Assembly: GCF_038595005.1 (NCBI RefSeq)
Contig: NZ_CP151997.1
Span: 2,646,362-2,710,361, forward strand
From: Chryseomicrobium sp. FSL W7-1435
Lineage (GTDB): Bacteria; Bacillota; Bacilli; Bacillales_A; Planococcaceae
Length of the DNA stretch: 64,000 bases
Direction of reading: 5' to 3'
Positions 52,569-64,000 of the stretch are shown here, in pieces (position 1 is the stretch's first letter; every line of letters starts with the position of its first letter). The notes beneath the pieces were generated by a model. That model worked only from the letters and a program-made list of their open reading frames with translations, did no database searches and was not told where the DNA came from. The position numbers and the translations under genes were made by a program.

Positions 52569-53894
52569 TTACGCTCTCTCGATGATAAGTGTTGCTTGAG
52601 AAAGTTCGGCTACCCATGTTGCCGTATCGGTTCCTTCGACTTCAATGGGCAACGTAAATTCGCCCTCTTCCGAAATGGTGCTGGCATTCAAGCTCACCTG
52701 CACATCTGATACGGTTAATTCATTTACTTGTGACTCAGGGCCGGTTGCTGTTACATTGACGACCCCTTCACTGGGTATAGCAAAGGTTGATTGCCACTCC
52801 TCAGCGAGTCCTGTTACGACAATCGGTACATTTTCAAAGGTACGCGATGTCGTCTCTTCTTCCGTGTCTTCAGTAGTTGTTGTGTCTTCAGTTACTGTTG
52901 TATTGTCTGTAGAGGCTTCTTCCTCTGGGACTTGATTGGTTTGCGCTTCCGTCTCTTCGACAGTTACATCAAAAGTGACAGGAATCGTTTCGCTTCCTAA
53001 ACTGCTGATGCCTTCAGGTACATCTAAATTTACATCTAAAGTTCCCGATTCTTCAATTTCCGAAACGTCCACATTCACTTCTAGTTGCTCAAGTGCATCA
53101 ACGGCTGTTCGACTTCCAAAAACACGAATGGTCGAAGTCGTGGATGTTATAGAATTAATGGTAACTCCTTCAGGAGGAGTCCCTTCTTGCTCGAGGACAA
53201 CGGGAATATCTCTGCTGTATTCTTCAATCTCAACTGCTACATTGACGACTTCAGGTTCGATAATGACGTCCAACTTATTCAAATCCCGGTCTAGGACTCG
53301 AACACGTGCCTCTTGTGTAAAGGACTCGTTCAGACCTTCATCTCCACTGACCGTCGCCTTCACGAAACTAATAGCTTCGATAATACTACGAGCTCCTGTA
53401 ACTGTTACGCGATTCGGCTCAACATTAGTTGATTTTACCACATAATTGTCAGCAAGCAATCTTTCGTTCATATCTGGCTCCACTGTAAACTCTTCTGTGA
53501 TGAGTTCTTCAATATTGATAGTCACTGTCCGAGGATCTGTCCGTACATTTAAACGTTCCGGTAAATTTTCATATTGGACTTCTACTTCATGTTGCCCAAG
53601 CGTTAATTCTCGCAAATCAATGAAGACCGTATAGTCTTGCATCGTTTGAGCGGAAAGCACGAGGTTACTTGGTCCTTCAATATTCAGTGTGACTGTTTCA
53701 GGGGCACCTGTGACGACTAGATTATCGTCATCATAATACACCTGAACAGGGACATTTGGTATGCTCTCTACACTTGTACCGACGGTATTGATTTGGTTTC
53801 CTTCTAACTCATTTTGTACCGTTATAAAAAGAAGGACGGCAAACAAAAGGGAAATAATGCGTAGAAACCATGGGTTATCCATCATTTTATCCAT
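52569..53894 (-). CDS. cdaR: CdaR (YbbR), regulator of CdaA, 441 aa
   Basis: Membrane-anchored regulator of c-di-AMP synthesis. One N-terminal TM segment (NPWFLRIISLLFAVLLFITVQ) precedes four YbbR-type beta-rich repeats (each with a pattern like VQVYYDDDNLVVTGAPETVTL) in the extracytoplasmic space. A Thr/Glu-rich linker (about 315-350) separates the last repeat. It overlaps cdaA by 8 nt. Confidence 0.96.
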   Translation of the reverse strand: MDKMMDNPWFLRIISLLFAVLLFITVQNELEGNQINTVGTSVESIPNVPVQVYYDDDNLVVTGAPETVTLNIEGPSNLVLSAQTMQDYTVFIDLRELTLGQHEVEVQYENLPERLNVRTDPRTVTINIEELITEEFTVEPDMNERLLADNYVVKSTNVEPNRVTVTGARSIIEAISFVKATVSGDEGLNESFTQEARVRVLDRDLNKLDVIIEPEVVNVAVEIEEYSRDIPVVLEQEGTPPEGVTINSITSTTSTIRVFGSRTAVDALEQLEVNVDVSEIEESGTLDVNLDVPEGISSLGSETIPVTFDVTVEETEAQTNQVPEEEASTDNTTVTEDTTTTEDTEEETTSRTFENVPIVVTGLAEEWQSTFAIPSEGVVNVTATGPESQVNELTVSDVQVSLNASTISEEGEFTLPIEVEGTDTATWVAELSQATLIIERA

Positions 53895-54723
53895 TTTTCG
53901 GCCCCTTCCATAACCATTTTGACGTGGTCACTTGTTGCACCTCTTCACCAAACCATAGACGTTTAAGATGTTGCTCAAATTCTTCAATCGTCAAGTTGCG
54001 GTGAAGGTCTCCATTCGCTGTGATGCTGACCGCTCCTGTCTCTTCAGAGACAATAATCGTCACGGCATCTGTCACTTCACTAAGACCAATAGCGGCTCGG
54101 TGACGTGTCCCCAATTCTTTTGAGATAAATGGACTTTCTGAGAGTGGTAAATAACAAGCAGCTGAAGCGATCTTGTTGCGTTGCACAATCACTGCTCCAT
54201 CATGCAGTGGCGTGTTCGGAATGAATAGATTGATGACTAACTCAGAAGAAATGGTGGCATTCATCGGAATCCCTGTTTCTATGTACTCCGACAGGCCTGT
54301 TTCTCGTTCAATCGAAATCAGTGCACCGATACGGCGTTTGGCCATATAGCTGACAGACTTTGACATGGCCCCGAGAAGTCGGTTCTGCTCTTCTTCTTCT
54401 TGCAAGCTACTGCGGGCGAAAATCTTTCCGCGTCCCAATTGTTCCAAAGCACGGCGAATCTCAGGTTGAAAAATAATAATGATGGCAAGAAAACCAAAAC
54501 GTATGACCTGATCGAGCATCCATCCGAGCGTTTCCATTCCTAAGGCATCCGTAATGACACGGGCCACGATAATGACGAAAATTCCTTTTAGCAACTGGAC
54601 CGCTTTTGTTCCACGGATCAGTGTAATGAGTTTATAAATCACAAACCACACGAACAGGACATCAAGAATCGTGATAAGCAATTCAAATGGTTCACTGTTT
54701 TGTAGTTGTGTAAAAAAGTCCAT
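53887..54723 (-). CDS. cdaA: Diadenylate cyclase CdaA (DisA_N domain), 278 aa
   Basis: Makes c-di-AMP from two ATP. Three TM helices (residues 13-90) anchor it, then the DAC domain: DGAVIVQRNKIASAACYLPL with the DGA motif near 175, and GTRHRAAIGLSE with the RHR motif near 207. c-di-AMP controls potassium and cell-wall homeostasis. cdaA, cdaR and glmM are one operon here, as in Bacillus and Listeria. Confidence 0.97.
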   Translation of the reverse strand: MDFFTQLQNSEPFELLITILDVLFVWFVIYKLITLIRGTKAVQLLKGIFVIIVARVITDALGMETLGWMLDQVIRFGFLAIIIIFQPEIRRALEQLGRGKIFARSSLQEEEEQNRLLGAMSKSVSYMAKRRIGALISIERETGLSEYIETGIPMNATISSELVINLFIPNTPLHDGAVIVQRNKIASAACYLPLSESPFISKELGTRHRAAIGLSEVTDAVTIIVSEETGAVSITANGDLHRNLTIEEFEQHLKRLWFGEEVQQVTTSKWLWKGPKNG

Positions 54724-54781
54724 GTGGCCACCCCACTTTCCCTGTATGCATATGGATTAATTATACCATATAACCCTATAG

Positions 54782-54817
54782 AAAAAACTCCCGCACCTCT
54801 TTAGAAGAGACGGGAGT
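54782..54817 (-). terminator. Terminator of the sigW-rsiW operon
   Basis: ACTCCCGTCTCTT / AGAGGTGCGGGAGT stem followed by T5, overlapping the rsiW stop codon. Confidence 0.9.
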
Positions 54818-55493
54818 TGTGGAATTCATTCGTTGATTCGTCGTTGCCAGTAAACCAGTTTTCAAGACCTTGGTAACCTGACTTTATTTTGAACCATAAC
54901 CATTCAAAGATACGGTCAATTTCTTCAATTTCACCGGTCACGACCGCTGTCGATGCCATCAAGCTGCTACTTTCAATCTCATCCGCATTGATGATTCGTC
55001 CGTTGATGACTGTCAAATTTCCTTCAATCGTTCCTTCAACTCGAATATCGCCATTGCGAACCATAAAGTCACCTTCAATGACCTCGCCTTCTGGCACTAC
55101 AACTGTATCTCCTTCTACGACAATATTGTCTGCTTTTGTGAAGGCAAATTGTTGATCATCTGAGAAATTCCCGAAGAACATTGCACTCATAAAAACCAGG
55201 AAAACAGCTGCTGCTGTTACTATTGGATAACGTCTGAACCAGCTTTGTGGACCGGCAGAGACATTGCGTTTAGGTAAGGATGCCATAATAGTTGACGTCA
55301 AATCTGGTGGTGGTGTGACTGGCTGAGCACTCTTCATAAACGCGACAACATCACTCAGTTCGTGCATATGCGCTTGACATGCCTCACAATTCTTGAGGTG
55401 TAGTTTCAACTCCTGTTCTTGCTCAGGATGAATTTCACCATCTAGATAGGCATGCATCAAATCAATGTATTTCTCGTGGCATGCACCCATCAT
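54801..55493 (-). CDS. rsiW: Anti-sigma-W factor RsiW, 230 aa
   Basis: Membrane anti-sigma factor. The N-terminal ZAS zinc motif HLKNCEACQAH (His, two Cys) binds SigW, a TM helix is at about residues 88-108 (IVTAAAVFLVFMSAMFFG), and the extracytoplasmic part is a bactofilin-like stretch of beta repeats (DNIVVEGDTVVVPEGEVIEG). Regulated proteolysis should release SigW. Start ATG 55493 follows GGAGGG; the operon overlaps sigW by 4 nt. Confidence 0.94.
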   Translation of the reverse strand: MMGACHEKYIDLMHAYLDGEIHPEQEQELKLHLKNCEACQAHMHELSDVVAFMKSAQPVTPPPDLTSTIMASLPKRNVSAGPQSWFRRYPIVTAAAVFLVFMSAMFFGNFSDDQQFAFTKADNIVVEGDTVVVPEGEVIEGDFMVRNGDIRVEGTIEGNLTVINGRIINADEIESSSLMASTAVVTGEIEEIDRIFEWLWFKIKSGYQGLENWFTGNDESTNEFHNSRLF

Positions 55494-56080
55494 CGTTTCC
55501 CTCCTACCTCCGTCATCGGGAGCTGACTCATCTGTTTTCGGAGCGCTTCCCGTCCTCGGTGGATCCGTGTTTTTACAGTACCGAGGGGGAGATCTAAAAT
55601 TTCACTAATTTCTTGTAACGGTAATTCTTCCATGTACTTTAAGACGATAACGGAACGATACTTGTCTGGAAGACGGCTGATCTCATATTGGACACGCTCT
55701 TGCATCTCCATTTTTTCTAGCTGCTCCACGGGTAGTTCTTGGCTTGCTGCAATCTGCGAGTACATGTCCAACCCATCGGTACCCGGGACTTGGGCATCTA
55801 AATGATAGTCTGGTTTCTTTTTACGTATTCGGTCGATACAAAGATTCGTTGCAATGCGAAAAATCCATGTAGAAAATTTTCGCTTCTGATCGAATGAATG
55901 TAAATTGATGAATGCACGTAAAAAAGCTTCTTGGGTTATATCTTCGGCTTCGTGTTTGTTTCCAAGCATGCGGTAACACACCTGATAAAGACGTGCTTGG
56001 TACAAGTCCACGATTTCTGTATAGGCATCTTGATTTCCGTTTAACACTTGTTTAATTCTCTTGTTGACAATTGCATCCAT
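55490..56080 (-). CDS. sigW: ECF sigma factor SigW, 196 aa
   Basis: Controls the cell-envelope stress and antimicrobial resistance regulon. Region 2 (EDITQEAFLRAFINLHSF, then FSTWIFRIATNLCIDRIRKK) and region 4 (ISRLPDKYRSVIVLKYMEEL, GTVKTRIHRGREALRK) are typical. Length is 196 (Bacillus 187). A perfect SigW promoter precedes it, so it is autoregulated. Confidence 0.95.
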   Translation of the reverse strand: MDAIVNKRIKQVLNGNQDAYTEIVDLYQARLYQVCYRMLGNKHEAEDITQEAFLRAFINLHSFDQKRKFSTWIFRIATNLCIDRIRKKKPDYHLDAQVPGTDGLDMYSQIAASQELPVEQLEKMEMQERVQYEISRLPDKYRSVIVLKYMEELPLQEISEILDLPLGTVKTRIHRGREALRKQMSQLPMTEVGGKR

Positions 56081-56116
56081 GCTCTATTTCCCCTCCGCCT
56101 TTGCGGTTCTATAGTC

Positions 56117-56144
56117 TATACGTTCCGTGTGTCAGTAGGTTTCA
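56117..56144 (-). promoter_or_regulatory. SigW-type promoter of sigW-rsiW
   Basis: TGAAAC (56139-56144), 16-nt spacer, CGTATA (56117-56122) on the minus strand, 37 nt before the sigW ATG. This fits the SigW consensus TGAAAC-N16-CGTA and implies positive autoregulation. Confidence 0.92.
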
Positions 56145-56216
56145 TTTTTTTCTATACTTTTTAGTATAACAAATATTGGGATACCTGAGGGGGACGAATT
56201 GTTCATATAAGGAATG

Positions 56217-56249
56217 AAAAAAGTCCCCTTCTTCTCAGAAGGGGAACTG
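56217..56249 (-). terminator. Terminator of rocF
   Basis: GTTCCCCTTCT GAG AAGAAGGGGAC stem followed by TTTTTT, just after the arginase stop codon. Confidence 0.92.
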
Positions 56250-56256
56250 TGACTAT

Positions 56257-57162
56257 TTAAACTAAACTTTCACCAAATAATGAGCCCATCAAAGCAACCG
56301 CAACGTCAGCAGTTTTGTTCTTCTCATCTAAGATCGGATTTACTTCAACGAACTCTGCCGATGTGATGAGGTTAGAAGATGCGAGCATCTCCATTGCTAA
56401 ATGGCTCTCTCGGTAGCTAATGCCACCTGGTACTGGCGTTCCAACACCTGGTGTATAAAGGGGATCTAATCCATCAAGGTCAAGCGATAGATGGACGCCA
56501 TCGACTTCACGGTCGCGCAAGTACCACATTGCTTGATTCATCACTTCTGTCATTCCTAGCTTATCAATCTCATGCATCGTAAAGACTTTCATGCCTTTTT
56601 CTTTAATCAATTCACGTTCGCCTGGATCCACTGAACGTGCACCAATGATCACGACATTTTCCGGCTTCACTTTTGGCGCGTAATCATGGATGTTAACAAG
56701 ATCTGCATGTCCTAGCCCCATGCTAACCGCTAAAGGCATTCCATGAATATTTCCTGATGGAGATGTTTCTTCTGTGTTCATATCTGCATGTGCATCGTAC
56801 CAAATAACGCCAAGGTTCTCGTAGTTTTTAGCTAGTCCTGCAAGTGTTCCGATAGCAATACTGTGATCGCCACCAAGAACTAACGGGAAACGCTTATTAC
56901 TAAGTACTTCACTTACCTTGTCCGCAAGCTTAGTGCTTGTTTCAATAACTTCCGGTAAATTGCGAAGTTTGGTATTTGTATCATGGTCAGCTGTCGTCTG
57001 CCCGATTCGGATATCTCCTTCGTCAGTAACGTCATGACCAAGTGCTTCTAAACGTTGAATAGCTCCTGCATAACGCATAGCGCTCGGGCCCATATCTACA
57101 CCGCGGCGATTTTGACCAAAATCCATAGGTACCCCAATAATGGACATCTCTAATTTATTCAT
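56257..57162 (-). CDS. rocF: Arginase, RocF
   Basis: Hydrolyses L-arginine to ornithine and urea with Mn2+. Metal-binding motifs: GGDHSIAIG (His near 97), WYDAHADMN (Asp and His near 120-124), HLSLDLDGLDPLYTPGVG (Asp near 226-228), with NRRGVDMGPSAMR at the N-terminus. Length is 301 aa. ATG 57162 follows GGAGG; a start at 57222 has none. Its position upstream of sigW is common in Bacillales. Confidence 0.97.
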   Translation of the reverse strand: MNKLEMSIIGVPMDFGQNRRGVDMGPSAMRYAGAIQRLEALGHDVTDEGDIRIGQTTADHDTNTKLRNLPEVIETSTKLADKVSEVLSNKRFPLVLGGDHSIAIGTLAGLAKNYENLGVIWYDAHADMNTEETSPSGNIHGMPLAVSMGLGHADLVNIHDYAPKVKPENVVIIGARSVDPGERELIKEKGMKVFTMHEIDKLGMTEVMNQAMWYLRDREVDGVHLSLDLDGLDPLYTPGVGTPVPGGISYRESHLAMEMLASSNLITSAEFVEVNPILDEKNKTADVAVALMGSLFGESLV

Positions 57163-57232
57163 GATTTTATGCCTCCTCAATTCGTTATACCTATTGTAAC
57201 TGCTTACATAAGGATGGCTCAACCGTGCAAAA

Positions 57233-57808
57233 TCACGTATATTTATTCATCTTATCTAGGAGCTGCTTTTTTACCTCTGGCCATTCAGAATCAATTAGCG
57301 AATAGAGATACGTATTGCGTGGGTTTCCAGTACTGCGTACTTTTTCATTGCGCAAATAACCCTCTTTAACAAAGCCAATTCGTTCGATAGCTTTCTGGGA
57401 TGCTTCATTGTCTGCATCTGTTCGAATTTGAACACGAATCAACTGCAGCGTTTCAAATGCATGTTGCAGCAACAGAAACTTGCACGTCGTATTCACATGA
57501 GTGCGCTGGTAGGGCTTCGCATAAATCGTGGCCCCGATTTCAGCTGACCTATGCTTGTGGTCAATATCGTAAAGGCGAGTCGTACCGATCAGTTTTTGAG
57601 TCGTGTCATCTACCACAGCAAATACCAACACATCTTTTTCCGAGTTCATCCGGTCAATAGCGTAATGAAGCCATCCCTCTAACTGGTTTATTCGTTCCAC
57701 TTTAGTCAGCATATGCGCATACACTTCTGGCTCGAAGGCCGACCATAAAGCAGCACTATCTACTTTCTGTAATGGGCGAAGGGTTACACCATTCTTTGTC
57801 CACTCCAT
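57233..57808 (-). CDS. GNAT acetyltransferase, RimJ/RimL-like, 191 aa
   Basis: Acetyl_transf_3 family protein: GTRLYDIDHKHRSAEIGATI, then RTHVNTTCKFLLLQHAFE and QIRTDADNEASQKAIERIGF, matching the RimJ/RimL-type order. The motif that holds acetyl-CoA is less glycine-rich than usual. The substrate is unknown. It lies 70 nt upstream of rocF on the same strand, and a hairpin with T tract (57838-57872) ends the tRNA operon before it. Confidence 0.87.
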   Translation of the reverse strand: MEWTKNGVTLRPLQKVDSAALWSAFEPEVYAHMLTKVERINQLEGWLHYAIDRMNSEKDVLVFAVVDDTTQKLIGTTRLYDIDHKHRSAEIGATIYAKPYQRTHVNTTCKFLLLQHAFETLQLIRVQIRTDADNEASQKAIERIGFVKEGYLRNEKVRSTGNPRNTYLYSLIDSEWPEVKKQLLDKMNKYT

Positions 57809-57837
57809 TTTTCCCCATCTCCTTTTTTAGCTATAGA

Positions 57838-57872
57838 AAAAACACCCACTTCTTAAGAAAGAAATGAGTGTT
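57838..57872. terminator. Terminator between tRNA-Ala and the GNAT gene
   Basis: AAACACCCACTTCTT / AAGAAATGAGTGTTT imperfect stem with a run of A on the plus strand (T tract on the minus strand), just after the tRNA operon. Confidence 0.7.
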
Positions 57873-57877
57873 TGATA

Positions 57878-57950
57878 TGGAGCCTAGCGGGATCGAACCG
57901 CTGACCTCCTGCGTGCAAGGCAGGCGCTCTCCCAGCTGAGCTAAGGCCCC
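57878..57950 (-). tRNA. tRNA-Ala (anticodon TGC)
   Basis: The minus strand folds as a cloverleaf: GGGGCCT acceptor pairs with AGGCTCC, D arm AGCTCAGCTGGGAGAGC, anticodon loop CTTGCAC with TGC, T arm CAGCGGTTCGATCCCGCTA. CCA is not encoded. It is last in a four-tRNA operon (Val, Tyr, Gln, Ala). Confidence 0.96.
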
Positions 57951-57954
57951 TAAA

Positions 57955-58029
57955 TGGCTGGGGTACTAGGATTCGAACCTAGGCATGATGGAATCAAAAT
58001 CCATTGCCTTACCGCTTGGCTATACCCCA
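57955..58029 (-). tRNA. tRNA-Gln (anticodon TTG)
   Basis: TGGGGTA acceptor pairs with TACCCCA; anticodon loop ATTTTGAT contains TTG; T arm CTAGGTTCGAATCCTAG. CCA is encoded. It lies 4 nt from tRNA-Ala. Confidence 0.96.
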
Positions 58030-58044
58030 ATAAGTTTAGATAAA

Positions 58045-58128
58045 TGGTGGAGGGGGGCGGATTCGAACCGCCGAACCCTAAGGAGCGGATTTACAGTCCG
58101 CCGCGTTTAGCCACTTCGCTACCCCTCC
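58045..58128 (-). tRNA. tRNA-Tyr (anticodon GTA)
   Basis: Class II tRNA of 84 nt with a long variable arm (CGCTCCTTAGGGTTC region), acceptor GGAGGGG/CCCCTCC, anticodon GTA in ACTGTAAAT, and encoded CCA. Confidence 0.96.
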
Positions 58129-58139
58129 AGAGGTAAATA

Positions 58140-58215
58140 TGGTGGAGGATGACGGGATCGAACCGCCGACCCCCTGCTTGTAAGGCAGGTGCTCTCCCAG
58201 CTGAGCTAATCCTCC
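58140..58215 (-). tRNA. tRNA-Val (anticodon TAC)
   Basis: GGAGGAT acceptor pairs with ATCCTCC, D arm AGCTCAGCTGGGAGAGC, anticodon loop CTTACAA with TAC, T arm GGCGGTTCGATCCCGTC; CCA encoded. It is first of the four-tRNA operon. Confidence 0.96.
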
Positions 58216-58245
58216 AGTATGTCACTGTTTAACAGGACAAGAATT

Positions 58246-58274
58246 ATTGTAGCATGACCAAATTGTAGGTGCAA
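58246..58274 (-). promoter_or_regulatory. Promoter of the Val-Tyr-Gln-Ala tRNA operon
   Basis: TTGCAC (58269-58274), 17-bp spacer, TACAAT (58246-58251) on the minus strand, 30 nt before tRNA-Val. It is a near-consensus sigma-A promoter. Confidence 0.88.
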
Positions 58275-58305
58275 GCGTTTTTATGGAAAACTTATTGTCC
58301 TAGAA

Positions 58306-58338
58306 AGAAAAAAACTGCTTACTTTAACGCAAGCAGTA
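58306..58338 (-). terminator. Terminator after tRNA-Thr
   Basis: ACTGCTT / AAGCAGT stem followed by TTTTTTT on the minus strand, 4 nt from tRNA-Thr. It separates the Asn-Thr unit from the next tRNA operon. Confidence 0.85.
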
Positions 58339-58341
58339 GGA

Positions 58342-58414
58342 AGCTTCCAGCCGGGATCGAACCGACGACCTCATCCTTACCATGGATGCGCTCTACCTAC
58401 TGAGCTATGGAAGC
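58342..58414 (-). tRNA. tRNA-Thr (anticodon GGT)
   Basis: GCTTCCA acceptor pairs with TGGAAGC; D arm AGCTCAGTAGGTAGAGC; anticodon loop ATGGTAA with GGT; T arm CGTCGGTTCGATCCCGGC. CCA is not encoded. Confidence 0.95.
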
Positions 58415-58419
58415 ATAAA

Positions 58420-58495
58420 TGGCTCCGAAGGCAGGACTCGAACCTGCGACCTGCCGGTTAACAGCCGGATGCTCTACCAACTGAGCTACTTCGGA
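58420..58495 (-). tRNA. tRNA-Asn (anticodon GTT)
   Basis: TCCGAAG acceptor pairs with CTTCGGA; D arm AGCTCAGTTGGTAGAGC; anticodon loop CTGTTAA with GTT; T arm GCAGGTTCGAGTCCTGC; CCA encoded. Confidence 0.96.
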
Positions 58496-58509
58496 ACAGT
58501 ACATTCTCT

Positions 58510-58537
58510 ATTATAGCAATCTAACTGGGCAGGTCAA
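58510..58537 (-). promoter_or_regulatory. Promoter of tRNA-Asn-Thr
   Basis: TTGACC (58532-58537), 16-bp spacer, TATAAT (58510-58515) with an extended TG motif, on the minus strand 15 nt before tRNA-Asn. It makes these tRNAs independent of the rRNA operon. Confidence 0.88.
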
Positions 58538-58629
58538 CGGAAACTTTCCCTTTTGACGCTAAGTTAAAGTGAAATCTTTGTCTACTATTGTCGATAACAA
58601 GTTATTCTTGATTTCATAATGGGTGAGTA

Positions 58630-58735
58630 AGGTTTTATTGGCCTCTGACTTCGCTTTATTGACAGGCAACTTTGTTTTATTGGCCACTGGAAGTTCTTTA
58701 TTGGCCACTAACTGTTTTCTATTGTTCACTAGTTG
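58630..58735. repeat. Array of about five 21-bp imperfect repeats
   Basis: On the minus strand units such as AGTGGCCAATAAAGAACTTC recur about five times with 20-22 bp periodicity and a CCAATAAA core. The plan parallels the array at 50981-51083. The rest of 58538-58833 shows no gene. Confidence 0.62.
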
Positions 58736-58833
58736 ATTACGGGAAACTTATGCACCACAGTATTTACAACCTCTTAGTTGCCCAAGCCCTTGCTAGAAAG
58801 CCCTTCCCCATCTCAAAAAGATTCTCTAGACGC

Positions 58834-58860
58834 AAAAAAAGCCACCCCTGACGGGATGAC
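58834..58860 (-). terminator. Terminator of the rRNA operon
   Basis: GTCATCCC GTCA GGGGTGGC stem followed by T7 on the minus strand, just downstream of 5S rRNA. Confidence 0.9.
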
Positions 58861-58872
58861 CTTCTTGTGTGT

Positions 58873-58988
58873 GCCTAGCGACGTCCTACTCTCACAGGGG
58901 GAGACCCCCAACTACCATCGGCGCTGAAGAGCTTAACTTCCGTGTTCGGTATGGGAACGGGTGTGACCTCTTCGCCATCATCACTAGA
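58873..58988 (-). rRNA. rrf: 5S ribosomal RNA
   Basis: The minus strand contains the typical 5S core GAAGAGGTCACACCCGTTCC, CATACCGAACACGGAAGTTA and CCCTGTGAGAGTAGGACG. The ends CTAGTGATGATGGCG / GTCGCTAGGC pair as helix I. About 116 nt. Confidence 0.96.
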
Positions 58989-59035
58989 CCTTGAGCCTGT
59001 TCGCTCAAAACTGGATAGAACTTCATTGATTTTTT

Positions 59036-61959
<2,924 letters not shown>

Positions 61960-62141
61960 TAAGTTAGTGCTCCTCTAAAAAAGAAGAGACTTAAGGTCAC
62001 ACGTCAATTGCTTGACGTTGTGTTTGTTACAATCAATGTCGTTCTATCCAGTTTTCAAAGAACAGGTTCTGAATGTATGAACATTCAAAACTGAACTGCA
62101 AGACGTCAAGTCTCAGACCCAAGGGTCTGTTCCGAAATATT

Positions 62142-63702
<1,561 letters not shown>

Positions 63703-63751
63703 GAGAACTTAATATAAGCTCATTTTGTTGCTGGCATCATTTTCGAGTGTC

Positions 63752-63846
63752 AGACACTAGGAATCCCCGCGATAAGTCAAACCACTCAGAAATGCAAAAG
63801 CATTTATGAGCGGCCCGACTTATCACAAAATTCCTGGGCAGTGTCT
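63752..63846 (-). promoter_or_regulatory. Long hairpin in the 16S leader
   Basis: Nearly 45 nt on each side pair: AGACACT(...)AGGAAT, GATAAGTC, CTCA and AAATGC arms match GCATTT, TGAG, GACTTATC and ATTCCTAGTGTCT. The loop centre is near 63799. It lies between the 16S start and the outer processing arm at 63966-64000. No rRNA promoter is convincing in 63703-64000, so it may lie past the window. Confidence 0.7.
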
Positions 63847-63965
63847 TCTACATCTTGGATAATGATGTCCATTTTTGAACGTCCATCCCATCCGTTTATA
63901 GGAAGTGACTTGGTTCGTGTTTGCGTCACGCACACCCAACGGGGGTCGGGGCGGTGACGCTCTAT

Positions 63966-64000
63966 CTTGACGTCTTGCATGTTCAGTTTTCAATGTTCAA
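63966..64000 (-). other. 16S leader arm complementary to the 16S trailer
   Basis: The sequence complementary to TTGACGTCTTGCA and GTTCAGTTTT at the window's end is repeated inverted at 62083-62119, just after 16S. In the pre-rRNA the two arms can pair into a long stalk enclosing 16S, the usual RNase III substrate. Confidence 0.75.

Overview
The window comes from a low-GC Gram-positive chromosome of the order Bacillales, most likely family Planococcaceae. The reasons are the Bacillus-type 16S, 23S and 5S genes, the gene order arginase, sigW, rsiW, cdaA, cdaR, glmM, glmS, the glmS ribozyme, strong AGGAGG ribosome binding sites and Firmicute-type small proteins. I cannot fix the genus by eye.

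Layout. 1-0.8 kb holds the 5' part of ribD behind an FMN riboswitch. 0.8-32.9 kb is an accessory stretch: lipoproteins, many GNAT acetyltransferases, SAM methyltransferases, clusters of tiny membrane proteins, a toxin-antitoxin-like pair with palindromic operators, an ECF sigma/anti-sigma pair, an HxlR/NmrA pair with a decayed doxX-like gene, two tandem subtilases (one with SLH domains), a two-component system, an M23 peptidase and gshAB. 33.03-48.13 kb is a Tn7-like transposon. 48.2-57.8 kb is the conserved housekeeping block glmS, PfpI-like, glmM, cdaR, cdaA, rsiW, sigW, rocF, GNAT. 57.9-64.0 kb holds six tRNAs and a 16S-23S-5S operon, all on the minus strand.

The centrepiece is the Tn7-like element. 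It encodes TnsA, TnsB, TnsC, TnsD and TnsE in overlapping order. It lies about 20 bp beyond the glmS stop and is flanked by the 5-bp duplication AGAAT. Its right end carries four TnsB-type repeats at exact 20-bp spacing and its left end carries three dispersed ones. The insertion point falls in the loop of the glmS terminator, whose two halves now lie about 15 kb apart. The cargo includes an apparent inorganic-carbon module: an MpsC-like DUF2294 protein, an SbtA-type bicarbonate permease, a beta-carbonic-anhydrase-like protein lacking every zinc ligand, and a DUF6671 protein. A leader with a promoter, a possible aptamer-like stem and a strong terminator precedes it. A second cargo segment has an MFS transporter and a frameshifted beta-propeller gene. 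Between the two segments lies a degraded copy of the transposon right end plus the start of tnsA, which points to repeated insertion at the same attTn7 site.

The housekeeping block joins cell-wall precursor synthesis (GlmS, GlmM) with c-di-AMP synthesis (CdaA, CdaR) and envelope-stress control (SigW, RsiW, with a canonical SigW promoter). Coordinates of RNA ends and start codons are read by eye. No homology search was run.
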